Source of the DNA: Schistocerca nitens
Lineage: Eukaryota > Arthropoda > Insecta > Orthoptera > Acrididae
Direction: 5' to 3'
NCBI RefSeq assembly: GCF_023898315.1
Contig: NC_064614.1
Location: 703,996,720-704,060,719, forward strand
Length of the DNA stretch: 64,000 bases
Positions 11,076 through 22,416 of this stretch are shown here, piece by piece. The stretch's first letter is position 1; each line of letters begins with the position of its first letter. A model generated the notes under the pieces. It was given only the letters and a program-made list of their open reading frames with translations. It did no database searches and was not told the origin of the DNA. Position numbers and translations under genes: made by a program.

Positions 11076-12075
11076 GCTGTATTGGGTTTCAGAGGTGGGC
11101 CAACATGTTATTAAGCTGGTTGTTGTTTTTTGCTCACCAGCATGTACAAATTCTCATAATGTACAATTTGTACTTCATGTCTAGTGAGATCATTTCCGTG
11201 TCCATTCTCTCTTTGGTTTCTTCTGGATAATGTTTATAGAATATATTGTCCTTCTTGGCGAAAATTACTGACTTAAGATTGCTGTCATTTCTAGTGTAAA
11301 ATCTGAGGTTCCTCACTAAATAATAATTTGTAGTTTTTGTGTTACTTTCGTATTAAAATCTACCATATTATTTTGTATTGGAACTTGCTGTCATTTATCA
11401 GCCTCTTTAACTCTGTGTATTGGTTATAATGATATTGAGAGAAAAGGAACTACTCAGGAAAAAATAGTAAGATTGCTCTTGACACGGAGTCATGGAAGAC
11501 AGTAGAATGTGCAAGTAAAATATTTGATGATATTTTCATTAGTTACTTTTCTCAGATCTTGTCCTGTTGTCTCTTTCTGACCATGAAATCTGGGTGACTT
11601 TTATGTTTGTACCTTGAACAGCATCACTTCCTTCAACCTTACTTTCATCTCCTTCTCTCACTAAAAAGAATTGTGACAACAGTAACATGGTTGAGTTGTT
11701 TGTACATCCTACAGGGAAAAAAAAAGGTATCATCACCAGTTTGTTTCAGTATATATTCTAAGATTGGCACTATTCACAAATAATTCTAATATCCACTCAA
11801 ATATTCTGAAATTGTTTACTGGAATTTTTTGAGAGGGTAGCCATCTTAGTGTAATTACTAGTGATTTAATGATAAAGGTAATGGTTTGAATAAAGGTGGT
11901 GATGGAAGTTGGAGGGTACCTAGCTGAAACTTGCTTCCAAATTTTTGGTGAAGGCTTCTTGAGAGCAATAGGCATTTATTGAGATAAGGAAAAAGAGAGC
12001 TAAGACTTACATTGATTTCCCTGCCTTGACCCTGAAAAGTCACATTTCCTCCTTCAGGCCAGAAGCCTGCAGTGG
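11076..12075. other. Intronic sequence without recognisable features
   Basis: AT-rich; no transposon protein, SINE promoter or strong repeat seen. Confidence 0.45.
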
Positions 12076-12289
12076 TGAGGCCGGTATTACACTATCAAAT
12101 TTCTTTGTCAAAGAAATTTGATGGTGTAATAGGGAACTTTGTCAAATAACATCAAATATTTTATCAAATCTAGGACCTCGCTGTAGATTTGTTCAAAGAA
12201 GTCGCTTGTCTTCCGTTCACTGCAATGTGACATATTACCACGTGGAGCGCTAGCATCACTGCAGCGTTCTGTCATCTGTAGTGTTTTTA

Positions 12290-12403
12290 AGTGATGACTG
12301 GGTGTTGTGTGATGTCTTTAGGTTAGTTAGGTTTAAGTAGTTCTAAGTTCTAGGGGACTGATGACCATAGATGTTAAGTCCCATAGTGCTCAGAGCCATT
12401 TTT
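12290..12403 (+). mobile_element. 5'-truncated SINE inserted in the Harbinger relic
   Basis: The sequence from GGGTGTTGTGTGATGTC to CTCAGAGCCATT matches the 3' half of the full SINE at 56173-56374. It is flanked by a 13-bp direct repeat TGTAGTGTTTTTA at 12277-12289 and 12404-12416, the signature of LINE-assisted retroposition. The tRNA-like head is missing. Confidence 0.85.
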
Positions 12404-12439
12404 TGTAGTGTTTTTATAAACATTGCCAGTAAATACAAT

Positions 12440-12535
12440 TGGTGTGTACCTACAACTACAAAATTAATAGAGATGTACGAAACTGATGAGGCGCATTACA
12501 ATGTGAGGCACCCTGAATACAAAATTAATGATTGG
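12440..12535 (+). pseudogene. MADF-domain fragment of the Harbinger accessory protein
   Basis: The translation reads WCVPTTTKLIEMYETDEAHY then NVRHPEYK. This matches the first half of MADF (Myb/SANT-like) domains, which begin with a conserved W, then LI.MY, and later YNV(R/K)HP.Y. PIF/Harbinger elements encode such a protein alongside the transposase; it helps target the ends. The frame runs into a telomere-like repeat at about 12549 and stops. Confidence 0.7.
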
Positions 12536-12548
12536 AGATCTGACCTGA

Positions 12549-12599
12549 CCTAGCCTAGCCTAGCCTAGCCTAGCCTAACCTAACCTAACCTAACCTAAC
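12549..12599. repeat. Telomere-like array CCTAG/CCTAA
   Basis: About five CCTAG units followed by about five CCTAA units. CCTAA is the complement of TTAGG, the canonical insect telomere repeat. The array lies exactly between the broken ends of the MADF fragment and the transposase fragment of the Harbinger relic. Confidence 0.9.
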
Positions 12600-12602
12600 T
12601 CT

Positions 12603-12880
12603 CTCCTGTAGCAAGGAATCGGAGTGTTACAGTGAGAGCCTGTCTTCTGCAGATATAGCAGTTCTTAAATGAGTATTGTGCTTTGTGATATGAGGATACA
12701 CTTCACTGAGCACATCCAGAAATGTGTGCTCATCCATTCTTAAGTAATTGGTGTACGACTTGACATCCTCCACTATAAGCTCGCGTAACAAGTTTGTTGA
12801 ATGATTTTATCATGTTGTTGTAAAACCCACGGCTTCACCCAGGTGTCTTCTCTTCCGCATGTGCCCACAGTGCAATTGTG
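12603..12880 (-). pseudogene. Harbinger transposase N-terminal fragment, minus strand
   Basis: The minus-strand translation gives NLLRELIVEDVKSYTNYLRM (from about 12790 down) then DEHTFLDVLSEVYPHITKHN, THLRTAISAEDRL and, after a one-base shift, TVTLRFLATGE ending at about 12603. This is the N-terminal half of a HARBI1-like transposase, upstream of the DDE core. Upstream, a WVKPWVLQQ segment in another frame matches the basic W-containing start of this family. The catalytic part is absent and its place is taken by the telomere-like array. Confidence 0.75.
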
Positions 12881-13076
12881 GTACATGCAACTGCTGTGGT
12901 CAATAACGAGTTGTTGTTGTCAGCTATCTTGAACTTTGACGAAAAATATGATCACAGAGTAATACCCCTTTTTAGCACTACGTCAAAGATCTTTGTCAAA
13001 TATATTTGACTAATATTTGATCACATCTTTGATAAAATCTTTGACAAAGAAATTTGATAGTGTAATACCAGCCTGA

Positions 13077-13512
<436 letters not shown>

Positions 13513-14787
13513 TAAATTACATATGTATTTTTCATAAACATGTTAAATTTTAGTTGACTGTTTACACATCAGTTTTGTAATGTGTTGCTCCCAGCTTAAA
13601 AAACTAGTAGTCTAATTATGCTGGGTTCATTGTAAGTATAAAAAAATTGCTGCAGACTCGCAATGTTTGTTTATCTAAATTATCTAGTACATAATGTGTT
13701 TTGGCAAATAATTGCAATTTTAAAGTGTGTTTTTACTGAGTAACCATTTCACAAATGTGCCACTGCTACATTCTTCAGGTAACTGTAGAAAAATTGATCA
13801 ACTTGTTATACTTCGCCCAATCTCATAAAGAGTGGTTTCTTCAAACTGTGAGCATAACTATGATTTTCAATTGTACTAATATTCTTGTTCGTGAGAAAAT
13901 TTATTTTAATGAGTTGCTGTCCTCTCTCTTCGTAACAGTAGATGCTGGCTGTAGAATGGAAGCACAGGTATCCCAGTTTGTAATGAAAATTTGGCACACA
14001 AATGACACGTAAACTACGCAGTATTGTTCCAAATGCTATATTTTCCTATGACCAGATTATTTAGGGTGAAGAAGAGACAGTTACCAAACACTATCATTAT
14101 TACTGAAAGTATGAGACAAGCCAAGATATGAAAGATATATCAAACATAAATATGTCTTGAATGTTTCACCAGAATATGGGCAGGCTTTTAGAATAAAGAG
14201 GAGGATACTTAACGTCCACACGTAGAGACAAGAAAGCATTGGGAATTTGTATGGATAAGCTCCACTTATTAAAATATTCTCTGGATATTACAGAATCTAA
14301 AAGGAAGTGCCTCAGTTACAGACTTAGTTCAAACAACTGCACAAATTACCCAGAGATCCTAATATTTTGCACACAGTGTTCAGGCATTAAGTATTAGAGT
14401 ATTTTGTGCTATTCAGTGTTTTAAGGTCTTTTTAATTTAAGAACAACACACAAATTAAATGGGCCTTATATGAATTAACAAAATTAGTACACAAAAATAG
14501 CAAATTAGGGAAATTTTGATCAAGCAGAAATTCGCTTTCCTTCCGTATAGTGAATTAATAATCTCTGGAAACTCAGAGAATAGATAAAGTTTTTAATAGG
14601 ACAAAAGCAGGCAGTGGGAATGTTTTGCATGGTTAATGAAAGGACATTTTACACAAATATTTATCATAACCTCTGCAAGCCATTTTACAGTGTTTGGTTA
14701 CTTTGGAAACCACTATAATTTCTTTAATTTCCTGTTCGGTTATGACTGGTGCGTGGAAATACAGTTGGTAACTCTGTATGATCTGAA

Positions 14788-14789
<2 letters not shown>

Positions 14790-14845
<56 letters not shown>
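14790..14845. repeat. (CT)n microsatellite
   Basis: An uninterrupted CT dinucleotide array of about 28 units within the last Cul4 intron. Confidence 0.97.
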
Positions 14846-14848
<3 letters not shown>

Positions 14849-15363
14849 CATGGTTCATGTCGTAAGTTGTATGCGGGATGAAATAGGTTGTCCTATTGTT
14901 TTTGGAACGTATGTGCTTAGAATGAAACTTCTCTTGTAGCATTTCTGTCTGGATTTTGATGAGCATCTCTGCAATTCTCTCACACTTGCTAAACAAATCT
15001 GTAACAACACATGCAGCTTGTAATTGAATTTTCTGTATTAATCCACCTGCTAAAGGCCTCAGACTATGAGCAATGCTCAAGAATTGCTCAAGTGCAATTT
15101 TATTAGCTACTTTTTTCTTGGATGATCACTTGTGAATACTTACACCCAAGGATTTTTATAGCAACCAACAGAAATCTGTGTAGTGATACCTGATAAAGAA
15201 TATGAACATAATTTTCATTCTATCAGATATGTACTTGTAGGAAAATATGTACTTTTAGGACATCTCTGGGGGGTAACACACCCTGGAACAAGGTTCTTTT
15301 ATCAGCTATCACTCAGGATCTGCAAGATTTTTAATGTCTTGTTCAGAAACAGCTTCAAATCTT

Positions 15364-15365
<2 letters not shown>

Positions 15366-15408
<43 letters not shown>
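15366..15408. repeat. Poly-T tract
   Basis: A run of about 43 T, 190 bases upstream of the final Cul4 exon acceptor. It could be the reversed tail of an old retrotransposed sequence, but no body is recognisable beside it. Confidence 0.95.
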
Positions 15409-15413
<5 letters not shown>

Positions 15414-15599
15414 GTAAATTGATTTATAGACATATTATCTTTAAAAATGCCTTGTAATCAGAGTAATTGAAAAACAATACTTCTTGTCAAGAGGCCATTA
15501 TCAATACACATTCATGGATCTGTTTAATTAAATTTTTCTTTCTTTCCTGTAAGTATACTGTGGTAAACAAAGATCTCACATCTTGCTGTTTCTTTTCAG

Positions 15600-15695
15600 C
15601 CTGCTGATCTGAAGAAACGTATTGAATCTTTAATTGATAGAGACTACATGGAGCGTGATAAGGACAATCCTAATCAGTACAATTATGTTGCATAA
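15600..15695 (+). CDS. Cul4: Cullin-4, last coding exon with stop codon
   Basis: This exon encodes the final 31 residues of Cullin-4, starting [20 protein letters not shown] and ending NQYNYVA, then a TAA at 15693-15695. This is the winged-helix end of the cullin, which lies beside the neddylation loop; cullins typically end in a tyrosine followed by one or two small residues. The acceptor is tcttttcag ending at 15599 and the reading phase continues exactly from the exon ending at 13497. The 2.1-kb intron between them holds a CT microsatellite and a poly-T tract and no other exon. No frameshift or stop interrupts either exon, in contrast to every transposon gene in the window. Confidence 0.96.
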   Translation, partial: PADLKKRIESLIDRDYMERDKDNPNQYNYVA

Positions 15696-15916
15696 AATAC
15701 AAAAGACTGTTTGAAACAGTAACTTGCAAGTGGATTCTCAAAAACCTGAAAACTAACTCTTAGAATGCAGTTTGTGTAAAATAAATTATGATTGCAATGG
15801 AAGTAATTCAGGTTTACAAAACTGTACATTTGCAGGAAACACGAATGTGGTTGTGTGTGTAAAAATGTGAAGATTTAAATGTATTTACTTTTTATTTTAG
15901 AAGGCCACACTTGTGG

Positions 15917-15961
<45 letters not shown>

Positions 15962-16340
15962 ACACACATGTGAGACTTTAAATGAAGGGAAGTCGTAATG
16001 CATAAGATTTGAATAAAAACCACTGAAGAAGCTGTTTTTAAAACTTTGTTATTATTTATACAATAACACTGTATCACGGTATTCTATAATATGAGAGTTA
16101 CCTTTTGTTAATTGATTGTACATTGAACTGAAACTCGTCCATATTATGTAGAGGAAGGAAAGAATGTTTCACAGATGAGTAATTGTGTGTGCTGATGGAG
16201 TATATATTTGTAGATAATGTAAAATTCCCATACACTGACACATATTTTACATTCGAATGACTGTAGCTGATAGATACCTAGGAATGTAATAATATGATTT
16301 TCACCTTTCGAAAACAAAATAAAGTCTTGTAAAATATATA
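15696..16340 (+). other. Cul4 3' untranslated region with candidate polyadenylation signals
   Basis: The sequence after the Cul4 stop contains three AATAAA hexamers, at 15780-15785, 16012-16017 and 16318-16323. A TG microsatellite lies between the first two, so alternative 3' ends are possible. The true end cannot be decided from sequence alone. Confidence 0.5.
15919..15968. repeat. (TG)n/(CA)n microsatellite in the Cul4 3' UTR
   Basis: About 20 TG units followed directly by a short CACACA run, so the array can fold on itself. Confidence 0.95.
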
Positions 16341-16344
16341 ACTG

Positions 16345-16890
16345 TAAGTGAGATTTTGTCACGTACATACATGGTCCATCTTGTTCTCAGACACAAATAT
16401 AATTTGCAAAAACATTAGAGAAATATTAATCTTTATAATATATTACACAAAAAAGATACAGATATGGGTGTACACAGTTTTATCTATTTTCTCTGCTATA
16501 TTTCTAACACTCCCATTGAAATTAGAAGAAGAAAAAGAACTTCAAAAATTTTTTTCTCAGATGGAAGACTTATTGAAACTGAATTATAATTTAGTGTGCA
16601 ATACTTCAGCACATGTAAACATTTATTAACATTTTGCTATCACAAATCAGGATGGTCAAATAATTAACATAACTCCTGATCAATGAACTAGAGTCAAGCC
16701 ATCAATTAATGGAAGGAAAAAAGGTAAACAGCTTTGGCCATATTGGGTATTTGCAAAAGTTCTATTGTATACATTTACGTACACACACGTTCTTGACATA
16801 ACATCTTGCAGACCACTTACAACGTTATAGTCTTGTTCCTGCAAATTTTCTGTCATCTGCTTGCTTTCAGTTAGGTTGCCACCTTCGGTC
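16345..16890. other. Intergenic AT-rich sequence
   Basis: No recognisable gene or repeat family. Confidence 0.4.
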
Positions 16891-16894
16891 TTTA

Positions 16895-18180
16895 CATCAT
16901 GGGAGCCAGCGAAGTTCTTCGTTGGTTCATGCAAGAGAACCATACAAACATGCAGTCATTTGACCATAGGAGTACAATAAACTTTCTTGAGGCTGAGAAG
17001 CTTATATGCACAAATCAACGTGGTTTTAGAAAGCATCGCTCGTTCGAAACTTGGCTTGCCCTTTTCTCACATTATATACTGAGAACTATGGATGTTGGGC
17101 AAAAGGCAGAGTCCATATTTCTATATTTCTGGAAAGCATTTGTCATGGTACCCCATTGCAGGCTGTTAATGAAGGTATGAGCATATGGAATAAGTTCAGG
17201 CAGATATGTGAGTGGTTTGAAGACTTCTTAAATAATGGAACCCAGTATGTTGTCCTCAATAGCGAGTGTTCATCAGAGACAAGGGTAACATTAGGAGTGC
17301 CTCAGGGAACTGTGATAGGACCACTGTTCTCTATATACATAAATGATTTGGCGGGAAGGATGGACGGCAGTCTATAGTTGTTTGTTGATGATGCTGTGGT
17401 GTACTGTAAGTTGTCAAAGTTGAGTGACTGTAGGAAGATTCGAGACAACTTGGACAAAATTTCCATTTGGTGTGATGAATGGCAGCTAGCCCTAAATGTG
17501 GAAAAATGTAAGTCAATGTGGATGATTAAATGTTTGAATACAGTATTACTAGTTTCCAGCTTGACTCAGTCAAGTCATTTAAATATCTGAGCATATCATC
17601 GCTAAGCGATAAGAGGTGGAACAAGCATGTGAAAACTGTGGTAGGGAAGACAAATAGTTGACTTCAGTTTATTGGGGAAATTTTAGGAAAGAGTGGTTCA
17701 CCTGTAAAGGAGACTGCATGAAGCACGCTGGTGGGACTTATTCTGGAGTAGTCCTCGAGTGTTTGGGATCCATACCAGGTCGGATTGAAGCAAGACATCA
17801 AAGCAGTTCAGAGGAGGGCTACTAGATTTGTTACCAGTAGGTTCGAACAAAACATAAGTTTGCTTGGTGAACTCAAATGGGAATGCCTGGAGGGAAGGTG
17901 GCATTCTTTTTGGGAAACACTATTGTGAAAATTTAGAGAACCGGCATTTGAAACTGACTGCCAAATGATTCTGTTGCTGCCAACATATGTCATGCATAAG
18001 GACCACAAAGGTAAGATATGAGAAATGAGGGCTCATTTGGAAGCATGCTGACAGTTGTTTTTCCCTCGCTCTATTTGCGAGTGGAACAGGAAAGGAAGTG
18101 TCAAGTAGTGATACAGGGTACCCACTGCTATGTACTTTAAGGTGGCTTGCAGAGTATCCATCTAGATGTAGATGTAGATC
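16895..18180 (+). mobile_element. Jockey/CR1-like LINE, 3' half, decayed
   Basis: Broken + strand frames give reverse transcriptase landmarks in order. These are QRGFRKHRSFETWLALF (about 17020), the AF-D block as YFWKAFVMVPH with D replaced (17120), LGVPQGTVIGPLFSIYIND (17300, motif B), LFVDDAVVYCKL (17378, motif C F.DD) and WCDEWQLALNVEKCK (17470). The end has TAGATGTAGATGTAGATC, a short tandem tail as found on CR1/L2-like LINEs. Stops and frameshifts are frequent. Confidence 0.82.
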
Positions 18181-19244
18181 TACCGTCAGTTCACTTGGCT
18201 AAATGTTGTGCCCAACTACAATTGATTTTCATTATAGTGAAAGTAAAGAAAGTTTACAAAACTAAGCTTTGGATGCAAAATAAAAGTTTACAATCTGTAT
18301 GTACTGGCAGTTTTTATATATGATATGGACTTTTACTGTGGGAACTGTTTAAAAATTGAGAAATACTGAATGAGCAGTTGAGGGAGAAGTTTGGAATTAC
18401 TAACAGAGACAGGAAAACAAACATATGCATCAGGGAATGGACTGTAATGGTAGATGTAATGATTATGACAGATTAAATTGAAAGGCAGCATAAATGGGCA
18501 AAGTTCTGTGATTGATTCCAAGAGATAAGAAAAGATTTGGGTGCATATAAATGTAGAATATAAAGAAGTCTGTCAGAGACTTTGAAATGTCAGTCTGATG
18601 ATTATATTTTTCATAACTAAGTTCTTACAGTGTATTACCATTCAATAAGGTATACAACTTTGATTTCTTTTTACATCCCAGAGATTCCTGTCCATGGGGT
18701 CCTATAGAATATAAATAATGTACCATAGAACTGGTTCCAGACTTTGAGAGCTGAATGAATTTTGCTGTGATAAAGTCTAAGTGCATTATATTGACTGATG
18801 TTCTGTATTCCCAACGGTAACTTGTTCAGATGAGCTGCACTTGTAAAGTTTCCACCATCTCTCACAATATTTTGACCATGAGTAGCAGTCCAAATTCAAT
18901 TTGGTTGGGAGTGAAATAGTGTTACAGATGGACAAGGGAAGGTTAAGTGCTGTGGTCATATGTCTTGTACCAACCCTATGTCCGTGTTTCAGTTTTAACA
19001 CAACCTGATTACAATTTAATTTCACGGTTGGTGGGATGCATGTGGTTTGTATTTTCTGATGACACTTGTAGTTGTGATTACTCTTTATTAAGACAACAGC
19101 TAAAAACTAGTAATGCTACAGGTAGCACTTGCACTAGTCGTTACTTTGCATTACTATTTCACTTGTGTTCGTGCAATTCCAGAAATCGCATGCTGAAAAT
19201 TACTAATATTTATACGACATTTTGTAGGTCAGTTACTGTTTCTC
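18181..19244. other. Intergenic sequence without recognisable features
   Basis: Short unrelated open frames only. No reverse transcriptase, transposase or Pol III promoter boxes were seen. Confidence 0.4.
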
Positions 19245-19256
19245 ATCACTTGCATG

Positions 19257-19489
19257 TCCGCCCCCAGTAGCTGAGTGGTCAGCGCGATAGACTGTCAATC
19301 CTAAGCGCCCGGGTTCGATTCCCGGCTGGGTCGGAGATTTTCTCCGCTCAGGGACTGGGTGTTGTGTTGTCCTAATCATCATCATCATCATTATTATTTC
19401 ATCCCCATCGACGCGCAAGTCGCCGAAGTGGCGTCAAATCGAAAGACTTGCACCAGGCGAGCGGTCTACCCGATGCCATTAATTAATAT
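19257..19489 (+). mobile_element. tRNA-derived SINE, full length, with 12-bp target duplication
   Basis: The head (about 19260-19333) looks like a tRNA: box A in TAGCTGAGTGGTCAGCGCG and box B in GGTTCGATTCC, folded by CGCCCGGG/CCCGGCTGGG. The body contains CTCAGGGACTGGGTGTTGTG and a CAT-repeat, and ends near CTACCCGATGCC. The sequence ATCACTTGCATG occurs at 19245-19256 and 19490-19501, a perfect 12-bp target duplication. A second copy on the minus strand lies at 36485-36690. Confidence 0.92.
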
Positions 19490-19501
19490 ATCACTTGCAT
19501 G

Positions 19502-19999
19502 CCATTGGTAATCTTGAACACTTGCGTAATTTAAATCCAATGCAGCTTCTCTGATGACTTCTTATTATTGTCTTTCCCTTGAATTCCTTAATTAGTAGTC
19601 TGCACGTTGCACTTGCAGATCTCCAGTTTTTCTCTCACATCAACATTTATCTCACTTGTAATATTCACTGTATTCAAGACCACTATGTCTCGCGTAAGGT
19701 TCTGCCTATCTCCCTCACAATGGGAATTACTAGCTCTCTTACCCATCCTTAACTCTGTATTGCCTTGAAAAATTCGTACCTACACAAATAGTAAAATATT
19801 TTTTGTGCACTACACATGTCCGCCTCTCAAAGAACTTCGTCTCCAGTAGATATAGTACCTTCACCAATTTAAGGACATGCAAATATTCATTGATTCTCTG
19901 TAACTGGTCAGTCAATTAACTTATAAAAGGGTTCATTCAGTTTTGTACAAGGTAAGATATATCACCAATAACAATACAACAAAGGGGGAAAGGAAATAC
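19502..19999. other. Intergenic sequence without recognisable features
   Basis: AT-rich; nothing identified. Confidence 0.4.
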
Positions 20000-20334
20000 A
20001 TAAATGACAGTCAAATGAGAACAAGATAGGTGGAAAAAGTTAGTAAACTGCTTATTATTTCAAAACTAATCACCAAAACTGTTAATACATTCATCCCACT
20101 GTGAGACAAGACAATCAGTGCCTTCATGGAAAAATTTTGTGTTGCCTACAGAACCATGATAGTACCCAGGCATGCACCTCTTTATTTGAAGCAAATAGAC
20201 AGCCATGAATACCTTTCCTCAGGGCCCCAAAACTACAGACATCGCATTAGGGGAGATCGGGGCTGCATGGAAAATTTGTAAGGGGTACCCAACGAAACTT
20301 TTGCATCAGAGTCGAAACAACCTTCGCCTGCCCA
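20000..20334 (-). pseudogene. Mariner transposase C-terminal relic, left half of an inverted pair
   Basis: On the minus strand, QKFRWVPLTNFPCSPDLP (about 20300) is followed after a stop by CDVCSFGALRKG, then FASNKEVHAWVLSWF and DCLVSQWDECINSFGD (about 20085). These are the final blocks of a mariner transposase: PPYSPDL with the second and third acidic residues region, F.PLK, FAS..EV and the QW..C(I).. .GDY end. It is broken and lacks the N-terminal domain. It is the mirror image of the copy at 20335-20650. Confidence 0.75.
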
Positions 20335-20650
20335 CATGTGCCAAGGTTGTTTAGAGTATTATACAGAAATTTAACTGGAAGGCCCTTACACACCCTCCAT
20401 ATGGTCCTGATCTCTCCACATATTTTTGAAGCCCTGAAGGAAGACATTCGTGGCCCTCAGTTTGCTTCGGATGAAGAATTTGCCTTAGAGTACAGCTCTG
20501 TAGGCAACCACCAGCATTTCTTCATGAATGTGTTGGCAGCCTTGCCTCACAGTGGGATAAATGTATTAACAACAATGGCGACCTTTTTTTTTTTTAAGAA
20601 AAATAATAAAGAGTTTACTTTTTTCCATCTGTTTCATTTTCATTTGCGTC
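20335..20650 (+). pseudogene. Mariner transposase C-terminal relic, right half of an inverted pair
   Basis: On the + strand, IQKFNWKALTHPPYGPDLS (about 20360) is followed by FEALKEDIRGPQFASDEEFA and, with a shift, SGINVLTTMATFF; the same nucleotides encode a QWDKC-like end in another frame. The flanking 3' region (AATAATAAAGAGTTTAC) is the reverse complement of 20010-20060. The two halves meet around 20335 with a spacer of about 13 bases, between AACAACCTTCG and CCAAGGTTGTT. Confidence 0.72.
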
Positions 20651-20659
20651 CCCCCTATC

Positions 20660-21250
20660 CAATACGGGTTTTTCAAAGTTCCTTGGTGTGCAAATTGATC
20701 AAAACTTGAAATGGATATCATGTATAATAGATTCTCAAACACTAGAGTTCAGCAATATTTCTTGTATGTGTAATAGCTGATTTTGTTGATGAAAGCATTC
20801 AGAAATTAGCTTACTTTGAGCACTTAGGCACTGATGTTGTATGGATTTTTTCTCCGAGGCTATTGCAGCTATAGACACAAAGTATTCATTGCTCATGATC
20901 ATGTTGTATGAATATACAGTGTGCATCACAAAATATCTTGCCTGCAACTGTTTAAAAAATTGGGCGTACTAACAGCCTCACAATACATGTGCTGTATTAT
21001 GAACTTATTTGTGAAGAACGAGGCAAACCTGAAAATAACACAGTATTCATAAATATAACACTAGGAATAAAAATCACCTTTGCTAGCCACAACTCAGCTG
21101 TTGCAAAGAAAGGAGAAAAGTATGCAGTCATGAAATTATTTGAGCACCTTCCGTGTGAACTAAAGATGCTGGCAAATAAAGTTTTTTTTAAAGCTGAAAT
21201 AATTTCTAATTGATGACTGTTACTCCATAGCTGAATTTCTGAGAAAATAG
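20660..21250 (+). pseudogene. LINE reverse transcriptase C-terminal relic
   Basis: Joined across stops, the + strand reads FLGVQIDQNLKW (about 20680), SADFVDESIQKLAYFEHLG-like (about 20775-20830) and ICEERGKPENNTVF (21005), ending YAVMKLFEHLPCELKMLANK (21120-21180) and DDCYSIAEFLRK (21215). The order, GV.ID.NL.W to a KLFNHLP.E(L)K end, is typical of the thumb and tail of Jockey/CR1-like LINE polymerases. No upstream motifs A to C are present. Confidence 0.65.
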
Positions 21251-21742
21251 TACCTCTGAGGGTCGCTTACATTAATGAAACTATGATGTAGAGTAAGATA
21301 TAAAAAAAAATCAGTTGTGTAAATGGCCAGCATGCACCTGTTCTCACAGCGAAAGTGCATCTTACTTGTAAATCTACAGAGACATCATGGTGAGTTGTAG
21401 CTAAAAGTATCCACAGAACATGCAAAAAACTAAACTGTTAACAGCTTGGTAGGTTACACATTGGATATGTGACAATTTACAGTGGTCTGAGTAAAATTAT
21501 CTCCTAAAGGAAACTCAAATCATCTGATGGCAATTAGTGCATATTTTACCAGTATTTCACATGGACTTGTTACTGCAAAAACTGAGCGACACTCAGCAAG
21601 CAAAGGAAAAATTAATGACCTGAATTGCTAGGAGAAATTGGAAAACAAACGTACGGATCAGTGAACATTAGTAGAAGACATGATTATAACTGTGATGTAA
21701 ACAGAATGGAGGCGAATGTCAACATAAATTCTGACTTGTCCT
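21251..21742. other. Intergenic sequence to the left of the nested cluster
   Basis: Nothing recognised. It ends with the left copy of the 13-bp duplication AACTTTAAATTAA (21743-21755). Confidence 0.4.
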
Positions 21743-21796
21743 AACTTTAAATTAACAATATAGGAAAAGATAGACTGCTACTTACCGTAAACAAGA

Positions 21797-22297
21797 TGTG
21801 AAAAAAATTAAACTATATTACAATTGCATTATTAGAAACGTTGTGTTTGTATGATTTTTGGCTAATCGGACTCCCTCACTTACATTTCAATTGTAGGTGC
21901 AGGCAGCAGACATCAAGGACACCAGTGTGTGTCAAAAATAAGAAAATCCTCCTTACTTGGTTCCACTTCAGTTCAATAAAAAATACTTCATACTGATATC
22001 AAATCTTCTCTTATTTCGCAACATTTACGATACAAAACATTCGTAACCCCTCATACTCCGAACCGCACATCTTAACAGAAACTTCTACATACTAGAGAGT
22101 GAGGAACAAAGTTATGTATAAAGAAAAATGAATGAGGGTTCCTTTTTTTCGTTTGTCTGTGCCTTACTGTGCATTCATAATTAACGTCTTTGCCAATACT
22201 TTTGGTCGATCGGTGTTACATTTTTGTTTCTAATAAATTTTAACTTTACTGTATCTGGGGGGGGGGGGGGGGGGGGGGTTCACCGTGTACCTACACA
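21797..22297 (-). repeat. Gypsy 1 3' LTR (left)
   Basis: Begins TGTG and ends CTACACA. It aligns along its length with 38529-39055, including TTTTTGGCTAATCGGACT, GATATCAAATCTTCTCTTAT and a G run (22258-22278) that is longer than in the other LTR. It lacks about 40 bases near its low-coordinate end compared with the right LTR. Confidence 0.88.
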
Positions 22298-22416
22298 ATT
22301 GCCCACACACTGTACGTTGACATGGTATGGAGACGTACAGTGTTTTTTGATTGTACACGTTTACATTTGCCGATAGGGGTCGATGCACTTTATTTGAAGA
22401 CTTCTCTTTTATTTAA
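22298..22416. other. Gypsy 1 sequence between LTR and piggyBac insertion
   Basis: Short stretch next to the 3' LTR; a polypurine tract is not obvious. Confidence 0.4.

Larger units (their letters stand above)
12079..13073 (+). mobile_element. PIF/Harbinger transposon relic with inverted ends and TGA duplication
   Basis: The ends are inverted repeats: the left starts GGCCGGTATTACACTATCAA and the right end, reversed, GGCTGGTATTACACTATCAA. The match continues for about 35 bases. Both sides carry TGA (12076-12078 and 13074-13076), a 3-bp duplication as expected for PIF/Harbinger. Inside are a MADF-type gene fragment on + (12440-12535) and a Harbinger transposase fragment on - (12603-12880), the characteristic two-gene set. 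The left end can form a subterminal hairpin (12086-12130). At 995 bp it is far shorter than an autonomous element. Confidence 0.85.

Noticed and set aside
14633-15080. Open frames of alternating Arg-Glu or Leu-Ser residues
   Set aside because: They are translations of the CT microsatellite at 14790-14845 and not genes.
19257-19335. Possible genuine tRNA gene
   Set aside because: The tRNA-like fold continues into a SINE body, has a 12-bp target duplication, and recurs at 36485-36690, so it is a SINE head.
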